DNA of 42,897 bases, taken from Qipengyuania sp. (GTDB taxonomy: Bacteria; Pseudomonadota; Alphaproteobacteria; Sphingomonadales; Sphingomonadaceae). The DNA is taken from positions 1 to 42,897 of the forward strand of contig JAIETR010000010.1 of assembly GCA_019745075.1 (NCBI GenBank). Reading direction: 5' to 3'. Shown piece by piece: positions 1 through 8,725 of this stretch (position 1 is the first letter of the stretch; every line of letters begins with the position of its first letter). The notes below the pieces were generated by a model that saw only the letters and a program-made list of their open reading frames with translations, did no database searches and was not told the origin of the DNA. The translations under genes and the position numbers were made by a program.

Positions 1-45
1 GCGGGCGGCCCCGCCACCGGCGCGACCACGACCACCAGGCCCTGA
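1..45 (+). CDS. 3' end of an upstream gene, probably exbB/tolQ-type (partial)
   Basis: Frame 1 is open from the window edge to a TGA at 43-45 and ends in an Ala/Gly/Thr-rich tail (AGGPATGATTTTRP). Two exbD genes follow on the same strand, and exbB or tolQ is the usual gene directly upstream of exbD. That position is the only reason for the call, because no conserved part of the protein lies inside the window. Confidence 0.4.
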   Translation, partial: AGGPATGATTTTRP

Positions 46-53
46 GTTGCCGC

Positions 54-81
54 GGCGGCGCGGGCGCGCGCCCGCGCCGCC
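54..81. repeat. 28-bp perfect GC palindrome between exbB-like gene and exbD
   Basis: Bases 54-81 equal their own reverse complement and are entirely G and C. As RNA this would fold into a very stable hairpin between the end of the upstream frame (45) and exbD (128). No T-run follows, so it does not look like a simple intrinsic terminator. It could be an mRNA stability or attenuation element that sets the relative expression of the two cistrons, which is inference. Confidence 0.6.
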
Positions 82-127
82 CGCGCCAGCTGAGCGCCGC
101 TCGAATGTCATACGGATAGGATAACCA

Positions 128-658
128 ATGGCGATATCCACGGGCGCAAGTCCCGAAACGCCCATGTCGGACATCAACACCACGCCGCTCGTGGACGTGA
201 TGCTGGTGCTGCTGATCATCTTCCTGATCGCGGTCCCCGTCGCCCTGCAGACCATCGAGAAGCTGCGCATCCCGGTGTTCGAATCGACCGAATCGAAGGA
301 CAAGGTCGAGAACCTGCTGCTGACGGTCAGCACCACCGACGAGGGCGGCCGCAGCGCCGGGCAGCCGGGGTTCACCGGCGCCTCGCGCAATGGCGAGTGC
401 CGGGTCTATTTCAACAACACCACTCCGGTGACCTCGGAAGAGCTCTACGACCAGGCCTTCGCGCGGCTCGACAGCATCGTGCAGCGCGCCGGCGGGGCGG
501 AGGCGATCATGCAGGATCCCGAACAGATCCCGCAGGTCCACATCCGCGGCGACGTGAATGCGCCGTGGCAGTGCATCGCCGGGGCGATCTACAACATCCA
601 GGCGGCGGGCTATCCGACCGTGGGCTTCATTTCGAACAAGGTCGATCCGAACGCCTGA
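128..658 (+). CDS. exbD: ExbD/TolR family biopolymer transport protein (first copy)
   Basis: 176 aa. ExbD is the inner-membrane, proton-motive-force-coupled partner of ExbB that energises TonB-dependent outer membrane transport. The N-terminus carries the family signature: a short cytoplasmic segment, SDINTTPLVDVMLVLLIIFL, and one transmembrane helix at about residues 20-40 whose Asp (TPLVDV) is the conserved proton-path residue. A periplasmic domain follows. It is longer than the typical 140 aa because of a Gly/Ser/Asn-rich insert at about residues 70-100 containing a Cys. The start ATG is preceded by GGATAGGATAA. A second exbD follows after 49 nt, probably in one operon. Tandem exbD paralogues after exbB are common in sphingomonads and related alphaproteobacteria, which are rich in TonB-dependent receptors. 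Confidence 0.93.
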   Translation: MAISTGASPETPMSDINTTPLVDVMLVLLIIFLIAVPVALQTIEKLRIPVFESTESKDKVENLLLTVSTTDEGGRSAGQPGFTGASRNGECRVYFNNTTPVTSEELYDQAFARLDSIVQRAGGAEAIMQDPEQIPQVHIRGDVNAPWQCIAGAIYNIQAAGYPTVGFISNKVDPNA

Positions 659-707
659 CGGGGTTCGGTTCGGCCGCGGTTCGCACAGAATTCAGGAGTA
701 GCTTCTC

Positions 708-1142
708 ATGGCAATGTCAGGCGGCAAGGACGATGGCGCGCCGATGATGGAAATGAACATGACGCCGTTGATCGACGTCCTGCTCGTGCTCCTCATCATG
801 TTCATCATCACCATCCCGGTCGCGACCCATTCGGTCGACATCGATCTTCCGACTCCGACTCCGCCGACCGACATCATCGTCGAACCGGTGAAGAACAAGC
901 TCGTGTTGACCGTGAGCAACCAGATCCTCTGGAACGGCCAGGCGATCAACGAGGGCAATCTGGTTTCGCTGCTTCAGGAATCGAGGAACATGCAGCCAGA
1001 GCCCGAGCTGCAGTTCGAGCCGGAGGCGCGCGCCAGCTACGATCTGTCGGCCAAGGTGCTCAACATCATCAAGGCGAGCGGCGTGACCAAGTTCGGCTTC
1101 GTCGGCAACGAACAGTACCGGGTGTTCGGCAAGGCCGGCTGA
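708..1142 (+). CDS. exbD: ExbD/TolR family biopolymer transport protein (second copy)
   Basis: 144 aa, a canonical ExbD length. The N-terminal segment EMNMTPLIDVLLVLLIMFII holds the conserved Asp at the start of the single transmembrane helix, followed by a Pro-rich stretch (LPTPTPPTD) and a periplasmic domain of about 100 residues. CAGGAG lies about 9 nt before the ATG. It sits 49 nt after the first exbD and ends 21 nt before an intrinsic terminator, so the transcription unit ends here. The two copies share the membrane segment but differ in the periplasmic domain, which suggests paralogues with different partners rather than a recent duplication. Confidence 0.95.
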   Translation: MAMSGGKDDGAPMMEMNMTPLIDVLLVLLIMFIITIPVATHSVDIDLPTPTPPTDIIVEPVKNKLVLTVSNQILWNGQAINEGNLVSLLQESRNMQPEPELQFEPEARASYDLSAKVLNIIKASGVTKFGFVGNEQYRVFGKAG

Positions 1143-1163
1143 CCGACCTATTTCCAGGCATCG

Positions 1164-1191
1164 AAAGGGGCGGAGCGATCCGCCCCTTTTT
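1164..1191 (+). terminator. Rho-independent terminator of the exb operon
   Basis: AAAGGGGCGGA (1164-1174), loop GCGA, TCCGCCCCTTT (1179-1189) and further Ts. The perfect 11-bp stem and T-run lie 21 nt after the second exbD stop. The gene on the other side converges on it from the minus strand. Confidence 0.9.
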
Positions 1192-1221
1192 CGTGGGGGT
1201 GCCCGGCGGCTAGATCTGGCT

Positions 1222-3687
1222 CTAATCCGCCTCTGCCCGCACATCCTCCACCCGCATCGCCGCCGCCGCCAGGCTTTCGGCCTCGAGCAGCAGTTCGTCG
1301 TCGGCGCTGCCCTGCGGAGTCGCCTCGCGGCCGATCATCACCATCACCGGGACCGCCAGCGGCGTCACGCGGTCGAGTTCGACGTGGACGAGGTCGCGGG
1401 CGGAGCGGTCGAGCAGATGTCCCAGCCGGCCGACGTCGGTCATCCGAGTCCGGGCGTCGGCCCAGGCGGCCTCGAGCAGCACGTGGTCGGGCTCGTATTT
1501 GCGTAGCACGTCATAGATCAGGTCGGTCGAGAAGGTGACCTGCTTGCCGGTCTTGCGCTTGCCGGGATGCTGGCGTTCGACCAGCCCGCCGATCACCGCG
1601 ACCTCGCGGAAGGCGCGCCGCAGCAGATAGCTGCCCTGCACCCAGTCGATGAACTCGTCGGTCAGGATGTCGGGGGAGAGCAGCGCGGCGGGGTCGGCGA
1701 CCGGCCGCAGTCCCCAGACCGCCAGGCTATAGTCGTTGGCGACGAAGCCGCCGGGCATCAGGCCGCGGTCCTCCATCCGCTTGGTGATCAGCATCCCCAG
1801 GCTCTGGTTCGCGTTCCAGCCGATGAAGGTGTAATAGACCGTGTAGTGCCGCCTGGCGTGCGGGAAGCTTTCGACCAGCAGGCTGTCCGGGCCAGGCATC
1901 CGCGAGCGCCAGTCCTGCACCTCCAGCCACTCGCGCACGTCGTCGGGGAAGCGCGCCCAGCCGGCGCGATCGACCAGCATGGCGCGCACGCGGTCGGCGA
2001 GATGGGTGGTGAGCGGGAGGCGCGCGCCCATGTAGCTGGGAATCGTCGCCGAGGACCTGGCGGCCCGAACGATCAGTTCGAGGTCGCGCAGCGCCTCGAC
2101 CTCGAGGTCCATGCCGGCGAAGCGGAAGGTGTCGCCGTTGCGGAGCGACGCGGCGAACTGCTCCTCCACCTTGCCCAGCGAGCGGCCGTTTCGGAAGCGG
2201 ATCTCGATCATCTCGGCATCGACGATGATGCCCGCGTTCATGCGGTGCCGCGCGGCCTGGTCGGGATGGGTCAGCCGCCACACGCCGTCGGCGTCGCGGG
2301 TGATGCGCTTGAACCTGTCGTAGGCCTTGAGCGCATAGCCGCCGTTCTCGACGAAGGCGAGCACCCGCGCGAATACCGCTTCGTCGACCCAGGCGTAGGC
2401 GAGGCTCGAGCGGATCTCGGCGAGCAGGGCGTCCTCGTGAAAGGGCGCGGCGCAGGCGCAGGCCGTGACGTGCTGCGCCAGCACGTCGAGCCCGCCCGGT
2501 CGGAAATCCTCGCCGTCGCGCTGGCCCTCGTCGACCGCCTCCTTGGCCGCTGTCGCCTCGAGGAATTCGAAACGGTTGCCTGGGACCAGCAACGCACGGC
2601 TCGGACAATCGAGCCGGTGATTCGCGCGCCCGATCCGTTGGAGCAATCGGCTCGAACCCTTGGGCGCGCCCATCTGCACCACCAGGTCGATGTCGCCCCA
2701 GTCGACGCCGAGGTCGAGGCTGGCGGTGGCGACCAGCGCGCGCAGCTCGCCGCGCGCCATCGCCCCTTCGACCTTGCGCCGCGCCTCCTTGCCGAGCGAG
2801 CCGTGGTGGATGCCGATCGGCAGCGTGTCCTCGTTCGCGTCCCACAGGGTCTGGAAGATGTATTCGGCCAGGAAACGCGTATTGGTGAAGATCAGTGTGG
2901 TGCGGTTGCGTTTGATCTCCTCGTAGAGCTGGGGGATGGCCCAGGTCGCGGCGTGGCCGCCCCAGGGCACGCGCTCCTCGAAGGGCAGCAGGATTTCGAC
3001 CTGGGCGGGCGCCCCGGGCTCGCCCTCGACCAGCTCGACGTCGTCCAGGTCGCCCCAGGGCGCGAGCCACTTACGAAACCCTTCGGGGTTGGCGAGCGTG
3101 GCGGAGAGCGCGGCGCGCCGCATTCCCGGCGCGATGGCCTGCAGGCGGCTCAGCGCCAGCGCCAGCAGATCGCCGCGCTTGCCGGTGGCGAAAGCATGAA
3201 CCTCGTCGATCACGATCCGCCTGAGCCCCTTGAACAGCTCCAGGCTGTCGGGAAAGCTGAGCAGCAGCGACAGGCTTTCGGGCGTGGTCAGCAGGACATG
3301 CGGCGGCCGGCTGCGCTGGCGCTTCTTGCGATCCGCCGGGGTGTCGCCGCTGCGCGTCTCGACCCGGATCGGCAGCCCCATCTCCTCGATGGGCGCGACG
3401 AGATTGCGCTGGACGTCGTGCGCCAGCGCCTTGAGCGGGGAGACATAGAGCGTGTGCAGGCCCTCGGCTCTCTCGGCGGGCGGGTCGGCCCCGGCAAGCC
3501 GCGAGGACGTAAAGTCGGCCAGCGTCGGCAGAAACCCGGCCAGCGTCTTGCCCGCGCCGGTATCGGCCACGAGCAACGCGTGGCGCCCCGCGTCGCTCGC
3601 CGCCAGCATCGCGCTCTGGTGGCCGCGCACGCGCCAACCGCGCCCGGCGAACCAGGCGTCGATTTCCGGAGGCACCGCGGATGGCAT
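1222..3687 (-). CDS. Ligase-associated DNA damage response DEXH-box helicase (Lhr family)
   Basis: 821 aa, the expected length for this Lhr-core-like superfamily 2 subfamily. Walker A is ADTGAGKT (41-48), the Walker B box is DEVH (161-164), motif III is SAT (about 194), motif VI is QRIGRANHR, and the remainder is the Lhr-type C-terminal region. The family is known as an ATP-dependent 3'-5' helicase found with an ATP-dependent DNA ligase and a metallo-beta-lactamase-fold exonuclease in a putative repair cluster. Neither partner is next to it here: exbD lies on one side and a BON-domain gene on the other. Its start faces the BON gene across a 236-nt divergent gap. Function in repair is inferred from the family. 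Confidence 0.9.
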   Translation of the reverse strand: MPSAVPPEIDAWFAGRGWRVRGHQSAMLAASDAGRHALLVADTGAGKTLAGFLPTLADFTSSRLAGADPPAERAEGLHTLYVSPLKALAHDVQRNLVAPIEEMGLPIRVETRSGDTPADRKKRQRSRPPHVLLTTPESLSLLLSFPDSLELFKGLRRIVIDEVHAFATGKRGDLLALALSRLQAIAPGMRRAALSATLANPEGFRKWLAPWGDLDDVELVEGEPGAPAQVEILLPFEERVPWGGHAATWAIPQLYEEIKRNRTTLIFTNTRFLAEYIFQTLWDANEDTLPIGIHHGSLGKEARRKVEGAMARGELRALVATASLDLGVDWGDIDLVVQMGAPKGSSRLLQRIGRANHRLDCPSRALLVPGNRFEFLEATAAKEAVDEGQRDGEDFRPGGLDVLAQHVTACACAAPFHEDALLAEIRSSLAYAWVDEAVFARVLAFVENGGYALKAYDRFKRITRDADGVWRLTHPDQAARHRMNAGIIVDAEMIEIRFRNGRSLGKVEEQFAASLRNGDTFRFAGMDLEVEALRDLELIVRAARSSATIPSYMGARLPLTTHLADRVRAMLVDRAGWARFPDDVREWLEVQDWRSRMPGPDSLLVESFPHARRHYTVYYTFIGWNANQSLGMLITKRMEDRGLMPGGFVANDYSLAVWGLRPVADPAALLSPDILTDEFIDWVQGSYLLRRAFREVAVIGGLVERQHPGKRKTGKQVTFSTDLIYDVLRKYEPDHVLLEAAWADARTRMTDVGRLGHLLDRSARDLVHVELDRVTPLAVPVMVMIGREATPQGSADDELLLEAESLAAAAMRVEDVRAEAD

Positions 3688-3923
3688 TGCCCGCGACTGT
3701 GGGACGGCCGGGCACCCCGGTCAATCGCCGCCCCGGTGGCCCTCTTCGTCAAGCGACGGACCCGTGCGATGAAGCGCACCGGACCCGCGTCGAGCCTGCA
3801 ACCGATCCGGTCCTCATGCGTAGGAATGGGATGGCGGCTCACGACGGGCCGTTTTCCCAAGACCTCCCGCCGCTCGTCGCCCGGCGGGCCGACGGCACAC
3901 TGCGGCGACGAAGGAGACGTCTC

Positions 3924-4784
3924 ATGGACAATCGCTATCGCAGTTCGGGGGGACAGCAGGATTACCGCGATCGCTTCGGCTCGCGGAGCCGTCAGTCGGA
4001 GCAGTTCAGCGGAGATTCCGACTGGCAGCAGGGCGACGACAGCTGGCGCAGCCAGGAAAGCAACCGGCGCTGGCAGTCGGACACAGGATCGACCGGTGGC
4101 TACGGCCCGAACGAGAACTTTCGGCGCGACGATCTGGGCCGCCCGGGCGGGGGCTATAGCGGCGACAGCAGCTCGCTCGACGATTACGACCGGGCGGGAA
4201 CGACCCGCTACGGACAGGGCGAAACGACGCACAGCTATTTCCGCGGTGACGACTATGGCGGACAGGATTACACCCGCGGCCGCTATGGCCAATCGCGCAA
4301 TCTGCGCGGCTATGGCTCCGGGATTTACGGCGCGGGCAGCTACGGACCCAACATGTATGAACCCAACCGGGGCTCGATTCCCCCGCGCCGCTACGACCGC
4401 GACGAGCGCGGCTTCTTCGACCGGGCCAGCGACGAGGTGATGAGCTGGTTCGGAGACGACGACGCCGCCCGCCGGCGGGAAATGGACCAGCGCGTGGACC
4501 ATCGCGGCAAGGGCCCCGCGGGCTACACGCGGTCGAAGGAACGGATCCTCGAGGATGCCAACGAACGGCTGATGCGCGATTCCTCGCTCGACGCAAGCAA
4601 GATCACCGTAAGCTGCAAGGACAACGAGATCACGCTCGACGGCACGGTCGACAGCCGCTCGGCCAAGCGCCGCGCCGAAGACATCGTCGAAGACGTCTCG
4701 GGCGTGAAGCACGTGCAGAACAACCTGCGCGTGGAAGCCCGCGAAAGCTACTACAGCGAGACGAGCACGCTCAGCGACAGCTGA
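3924..4784 (+). CDS. BON-domain protein with SWFGD motif and Gly/Tyr/Arg-rich low-complexity N-terminus
   Basis: 286 aa from the ATG at 3924, chosen because AAGGAG lies about 8 nt upstream; the frame is open further 5' without a supporting site. Residues 1-160 are a hydrophilic, low-complexity region rich in Gly, Tyr, Arg, Ser and Asp. About residue 170 comes the motif DEVMSWFGDDDA, an SWFGD-type motif seen in alphaproteobacterial stress proteins, and residues 205-270 form a BON domain (TVSCKDNEITLDGTV and SGVKHVQNNL). BON domains are thought to bind phospholipids or envelope components, and OsmY-like members respond to osmotic stress. No signal peptide is visible, so its location is uncertain. 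A terminator follows directly. Confidence 0.8.
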   Translation: MDNRYRSSGGQQDYRDRFGSRSRQSEQFSGDSDWQQGDDSWRSQESNRRWQSDTGSTGGYGPNENFRRDDLGRPGGGYSGDSSSLDDYDRAGTTRYGQGETTHSYFRGDDYGGQDYTRGRYGQSRNLRGYGSGIYGAGSYGPNMYEPNRGSIPPRRYDRDERGFFDRASDEVMSWFGDDDAARRREMDQRVDHRGKGPAGYTRSKERILEDANERLMRDSSLDASKITVSCKDNEITLDGTVDSRSAKRRAEDIVEDVSGVKHVQNNLRVEARESYYSETSTLSDS

Positions 4785-4809
4785 GCGCTGGCTTCCGAAC
4801 GCTGTAACG

Positions 4810-4837
4810 AAGGGCCCGGAGCGATCCGGGCCCTTTT
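4810..4837 (+). terminator. Rho-independent terminator after the BON-domain gene
   Basis: AAGGGCCCGGA (4810-4820), loop GCGA, TCCGGGCCCTT (4825-4835), then more Ts. It uses the same GCGA loop as the exb terminator. It lies between two convergent genes, 25 nt past the BON stop and 4 nt before the Fic stop, and may also serve the minus strand. Confidence 0.88.
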
Positions 4838-4840
4838 GCG

Positions 4841-5956
4841 TCAGGCCCTAAAAACAGTCTTTCCCTCGGCGATATTGATCAGCGCGGGGAAAGCATAAGT
4901 GGCGGGGGTCCTTCCCGAACCGGCGCGTATCCGTCTGATTACCCCGTGGATGTCAAGTTGGCGGAGCATGTTATTCGCGGTGACGCGATTGGCAAAACCG
5001 CCAGACTGGCCAAATCGCACACTCGAGATGACCGGTTGCGCGAACAGGGCATCAACCGCCCCGATCGCAAACTGCGAGTGGGTGATGTCTACCACCGTTT
5101 TCTTTGTCTCTTCATAGAGATCGCGAATCCTCCGAACTTTGTCGGTATTGGCTATCGCCTGAACGATCATTGCCTCTAAAAAGAAACTGATCCAACCCTG
5201 CCAGTCTCCCCTAGAGGTGATTGCTAGCAACCGATCATAGTATTCTTCGCGGTGTTCCTCGAGGTATTCCGACATATAGAACATCGGGCGGAATAGTGTT
5301 TTTCGCTTGTAGAGGATCAGCGGAATCAGCATTCGTCCAATTCTGCCATTGCCATCTCGGAACGGGTGAATGATCTCAAACTGGGCATGAGCTATGGCGG
5401 TTTGCAGAATGGGATCTTCGGTCTGCAATTCGATGTAGCTGGCCCAATCATCGAGCGCAGCCTGCATGATCATTGGATTGGGCGGCACAAACCGGGCTTT
5501 CTCGATCGGATCTCCACGACGACCGATCCAGTTTTGATCGTCCCTGAACTTGCCCGGGGTTTTGTCCCTTCCTCGCACTCCTTGAAGAAGACGCTGATGT
5601 GCCGCTTTGATCAACGATAGGGTTATCCCGCGATGACCGAGGTCGTGCTCCGCTTGATAGACAGCCGCGCGATAGTTGTTGATCTCGTCGATGTCATCGC
5701 GCCTTGCCTCTGCCGGGATTAGTCCCGCTTCGGCTTCAAGAACTTCGTCCAGTGTTGCCTGCGTGCCTTCAATCTTCGAAGACAGGACGGCTTCCTGCGT
5801 GGTTATAGGAGAAAGCAAGACCGCCGCGTTGGGCAAGGTTTGGACCATGCCGTCGTACCGGGCCAAGCAGGCATTGGCGTGCCCAACCAGCGGCAGGAGC
5901 GTTCTCCACTCGAGCTGTTGCAAAGGCAATGGATCGGGTACGCATGGCTTCGGCAT
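4841..5956 (-). CDS. Fic family protein (AMPylase-type, N-terminal inhibitory helix)
   Basis: 371 aa from the ATG at 5956; a TTG at 6031 in the same frame would add 25 residues. The catalytic Fic motif HPFRDGNGRIGR is intact (His at about 197). The N-terminal region contains SSKIEG at about residues 59-64, matching the [S/T]xxxE[G/N] inhibitory motif whose Glu blocks ATP in class II Fic proteins. The C-terminus has a winged-helix-like region (MLRQLDIHGVIRR). The family normally transfers AMP from ATP to a Ser, Thr or Tyr of a target; the target here is unknown. Base composition is clearly A+T-richer than the neighbours and codon use is less GC3-biased, which suggests horizontal acquisition. 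There is no separate antitoxin gene beside it. Confidence 0.9.
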   Translation of the reverse strand: MPKPCVPDPLPLQQLEWRTLLPLVGHANACLARYDGMVQTLPNAAVLLSPITTQEAVLSSKIEGTQATLDEVLEAEAGLIPAEARRDDIDEINNYRAAVYQAEHDLGHRGITLSLIKAAHQRLLQGVRGRDKTPGKFRDDQNWIGRRGDPIEKARFVPPNPMIMQAALDDWASYIELQTEDPILQTAIAHAQFEIIHPFRDGNGRIGRMLIPLILYKRKTLFRPMFYMSEYLEEHREEYYDRLLAITSRGDWQGWISFFLEAMIVQAIANTDKVRRIRDLYEETKKTVVDITHSQFAIGAVDALFAQPVISSVRFGQSGGFANRVTANNMLRQLDIHGVIRRIRAGSGRTPATYAFPALINIAEGKTVFRA

Positions 5957-6151
5957 TCCGCTCGTGTCTAGCGTAAGCTCCTCATGCCGTCTACCTTTCG
6001 ATAGCTGGGTAGCGAAAAGTGGACTTTGCAAAAGCTTTCTTGTGAGTGGTGCGAATCGCAGCCGCTTTGCAAAACCAAAATACCGAAACGCCCGCTTTCC
6101 ACAAAGTGCGTCGCGTAAGTTACAACCTCACAAGCCTTACGATTATCGCGT

Positions 6152-7555
6152 TTAGTGCCCCACGCTCTCCCCGCGCGCGATGCCGCTGGCGGCGAGCTGT
6201 TCGTCGATCTGCGCGACCAGGCGGTCGAGGCCCTCCTGCGTTTCGCTCTCGGCGCGCGCGACCAGCACGTCCTGCGTGTTCGAGGCGCGCAGCAGCCACC
6301 AGCCGTCGGGGGTGGTGACGCGCACGCCATCGGTTGAATTGACCGAGAGATCGGATTCTGCCAACCGCTGCTCGATCTCCGCGATGGCGGCGAACTTGCG
6401 GCTCTCGTCGATCTGGAAGCGCAGCTCGGGGGTGTTGACCATCGCGGGCATTTCGCTGCGCAGCCGGGTCACCGGCTTACCAAGCCGGGCGCTGGCCGCG
6501 ATCAGGCGGATGCCCGCGTAAAGCGCATCGTCATAGCCGTAGTAGCCGTCGGCGAAGAAGATGTGGCCGCTCATCTCGCCGGCGAGCGGGCTCCCGGTTT
6601 CCTTCATCTTGGCCTTCACGAGCGAATGGCCGGTCTTCCACATCAGCGGCTTGCCGCCAAGCTCGGCCACACGGTCGAACAGCGCGCGGCTGGCCTTGAC
6701 GTCGGCGATCACGGTCGCGCCGGGATGCCGGGCAAGGACATCTTCGGCGAAAATGGACAGAAGCTGATCGCCCCAGATCACGCGGCCTTCGCCGTCGATC
6801 GCGCCGATGCGGTCGCCGTCACCGTCGAATGCCACTCCGAAATCGAGGTTCTTCGCGGCGACCAGCGCCTTGAGGTCGGCCAGATTCGCCTCGACCGTCG
6901 GATCGGGATGATGATTGGGGAAATTGCCGTCGACCTCGGTGTAGAGCAGGTGGTGTTCGCCAGGCAGCCGCGCGGCGAGCTTCTCGAGCGCGGGGCCGGC
7001 GGCGCCGTTGCCGGCGTCCCAGCCGATGCGGAGCCTGGCGAGCGCCGCCGGGTCGATCCCGTCGAGGCCCTGCAGCAACCGCTCGATATAGGCGTCCTCG
7101 ACCTCCCGCGTCTCGACCGTGCCCGCGCCATCCAGCCAGTCGCCCGCCGCGGCGAGCCGCCCGATGGTCTGGATGTCCGCGCCGAAGAACGGGCGTCCCT
7201 GAAAGACCATCTTGAAGCCGTTGTAATTGGCGGGATTGTGGCTGCCGGTTATCTGGATGCCGCCGTCCACGTCCTGCTGTGAGGCCTCGGCGTAATAGAG
7301 CATCGGGGTCGCCCCCATGCCGATCCGGACCACGTCGCAGCCGCTGGCGGTCAGTCCCTCGATCAGCGCGTGCTCGAGCATCGGCGAGCTGACCCGCCCG
7401 TCGTAACCCACCGCGACCTTGCCGCCGCCCGCCTCGCGCAGCAGGCTGGCGAAGCCGCGCCCGATCGCGCGCGCGTCGTCTGGCCCCAGCGTCTCGCCGA
7501 TGATGCCCCGGATGTCGTATTCGCGCAGCACGGTGGGATCGAAACGGTGGCTCAT
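6152..7555 (-). CDS. pgmG: Phosphomannomutase/phosphoglucomutase (alpha-D-phosphohexomutase)
   Basis: 467 aa, normal for the bifunctional PMM/PGM family that interconverts hexose 1- and 6-phosphates for nucleotide-sugar and exopolysaccharide synthesis. Visible motifs are the phosphoserine loop TGSHNP, the metal-binding loop DGDGDR, the sugar-binding GEMSGH and the C-terminal phosphate-binding region (STDGVRV). The start is fixed by [17 protein letters not shown] and by the overlap of its ATG (7555-7553) with the TGA of the J-domain gene (ATGA). It is the last gene of mipZ - J-domain - pgmG, read from 8663 leftward. The symbol follows the sphingomonad convention; manB or algC would also fit. 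Confidence 0.93.
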   Translation of the reverse strand: MSHRFDPTVLREYDIRGIIGETLGPDDARAIGRGFASLLREAGGGKVAVGYDGRVSSPMLEHALIEGLTASGCDVVRIGMGATPMLYYAEASQQDVDGGIQITGSHNPANYNGFKMVFQGRPFFGADIQTIGRLAAAGDWLDGAGTVETREVEDAYIERLLQGLDGIDPAALARLRIGWDAGNGAAGPALEKLAARLPGEHHLLYTEVDGNFPNHHPDPTVEANLADLKALVAAKNLDFGVAFDGDGDRIGAIDGEGRVIWGDQLLSIFAEDVLARHPGATVIADVKASRALFDRVAELGGKPLMWKTGHSLVKAKMKETGSPLAGEMSGHIFFADGYYGYDDALYAGIRLIAASARLGKPVTRLRSEMPAMVNTPELRFQIDESRKFAAIAEIEQRLAESDLSVNSTDGVRVTTPDGWWLLRASNTQDVLVARAESETQEGLDRLVAQIDEQLAASGIARGESVGH

Positions 7556-7842
7556 CGGCGGTTCTCCGGAAGCTGGGCGAGCAGCAGGTCGCGCGCCTCG
7601 GTAAGCGCGGCGAGGCGCGCGTCGCTGCCGCCGCGGTCGGGGTGCATCTCGGCGGCGAGGCGGCGGTAGGCGGCGCGGATGTCGTCGGGTGTGGCGGCGG
7701 GCGAAACCCGGAGCAGACGGCGCGCCTTGGCGAGCTCGCGGGTCGGACTCGGCCCGGTCGAGAGCCACTGCCACGGCCAGGCGCCGGTCGCCCAGCGCAC
7801 CGCGATGCAGACCAGCGCGGCGATGACCAGCAGCCGGATCAT
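7552..7842 (-). CDS. Small membrane-anchored J-domain protein
   Basis: 96 aa. Residues 1-22 form one N-terminal transmembrane helix ([15 protein letters not shown]). Residues 40-90 form a J-domain with the diagnostic HPD tripeptide in [11 protein letters not shown]-domains stimulate the ATPase of Hsp70/DnaK; with no G/F or zinc region this is a DnaJ class III co-chaperone that would place DnaK at the cytoplasmic face of the inner membrane. ATGA overlaps join it at both ends, to the mipZ stop (7839-7842) and to the pgmG start (7552-7555), so translation of the three genes is probably coupled. Confidence 0.88.
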   Translation of the reverse strand: MIRLLVIAALVCIAVRWATGAWPWQWLSTGPSPTRELAKARRLLRVSPAATPDDIRAAYRRLAAEMHPDRGGSDARLAALTEARDLLLAQLPENRR

Positions 7843-8663
7843 GCGGCCACTTCCCGGGCTTCTTCCTCGGCGCTCATCACGCCGGGCAGGCGCAGACCGG
7901 CGACGAGCCCGCGCAGTTCCTGCCGCGCCACCAGATGGCTGGTCCCGAGATCGCCGAGCTGCCCCTTGTCGAGCAGCGTCAGCCCGCTCGGGAACAGCTC
8001 GCGGTAGATCACGCGCTCGGACAACCCCTTGGCGATGCGGAAGCCGACGCGCTTGCTCATTTCGGTCAACGCCTTCTCGATCCGCGCCATGTTGCGCGCT
8101 TCGGTATAGCCGGTGCGGTTCCTCACCACGACCCAATCCATCTGGCGGCGCTGCTGTTCCAGCGTCGCCTTGCTGCGCTTCAGCCGCGCTTCCCAGATCA
8201 GCTCGGCGTAGAACGACAGCTTCCTGACCTTGAAGCTCTCGCCCTCGACCTGGCCGATGAGGTCGAAATCGACGAAGCTGTCGTTCATCGGGGTGACCAG
8301 CGTGTCGCTCTCGGCGGCGGCGTGGCGGGCCAGCGGATCGTCGCGGCCGGGCGTGTCGACGACGATGAAATCCGCCCCCGCCGCCTCGCGCGCGGCCAGC
8401 GCCTCGAATTCCTCGGGCGAAAGCCCCTCGACGACATGGCAGGCGGCGGTGGGCAGATCCACCCCGCGCTTCGCCGCGGTGGCGGCGCGGTTCTCGAAAT
8501 AGCGGTCCATGGTGCGCTGGCGCGGATCGACGTCGAAGGCGACCACGCGCTTGCCCGAATAGGCCAGCGCCACCGCCACATGCACCGCCGTCGTCGACTT
8601 GCCCGTGCCGCCCTTCTCGTTGGCGAAAGTGATGCGGTGCGGGCGGGCGGTGGTCACAGACAC
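7839..8663 (-). CDS. mipZ: MipZ-like ParA-family division-plane positioning ATPase
   Basis: 274 aa. The deviant Walker A motif [10 protein letters not shown] lies at about residues 15-24, Walker B at about 43-47 (VAFDVDPRQ), followed by the VVDTPG switch region. The N-terminus [19 protein letters not shown] and the Arg-rich [11 protein letters not shown] are characteristic of MipZ rather than plasmid or chromosomal ParA. In Caulobacter MipZ forms a polar gradient through ParB and blocks FtsZ assembly away from midcell. No parB is adjacent, as is usual for MipZ. It is the first gene of a coupled operon and faces panC across 62 nt, so the two promoters share a short divergent region. Confidence 0.88.
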   Translation of the reverse strand: MSVTTARPHRITFANEKGGTGKSTTAVHVAVALAYSGKRVVAFDVDPRQRTMDRYFENRAATAAKRGVDLPTAACHVVEGLSPEEFEALAAREAAGADFIVVDTPGRDDPLARHAAAESDTLVTPMNDSFVDFDLIGQVEGESFKVRKLSFYAELIWEARLKRSKATLEQQRRQMDWVVVRNRTGYTEARNMARIEKALTEMSKRVGFRIAKGLSERVIYRELFPSGLTLLDKGQLGDLGTSHLVARQELRGLVAGLRLPGVMSAEEEAREVAA

Positions 8664-8725
8664 GCTTTCGATGGACGGTTTGCGCCGCTAGGGGCGAGCC
8701 GTCCCCTATCGGAGGTGTCAAACCC

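Noticed and set aside
1567-4440. Very long open frame of 957 codons on the plus strand opposite the helicase
   Set aside because: It is the shadow of the helicase gene in GC-rich DNA, which has few stop codons. Its product is low in complexity and has no domain, while the minus strand encodes all helicase motifs.
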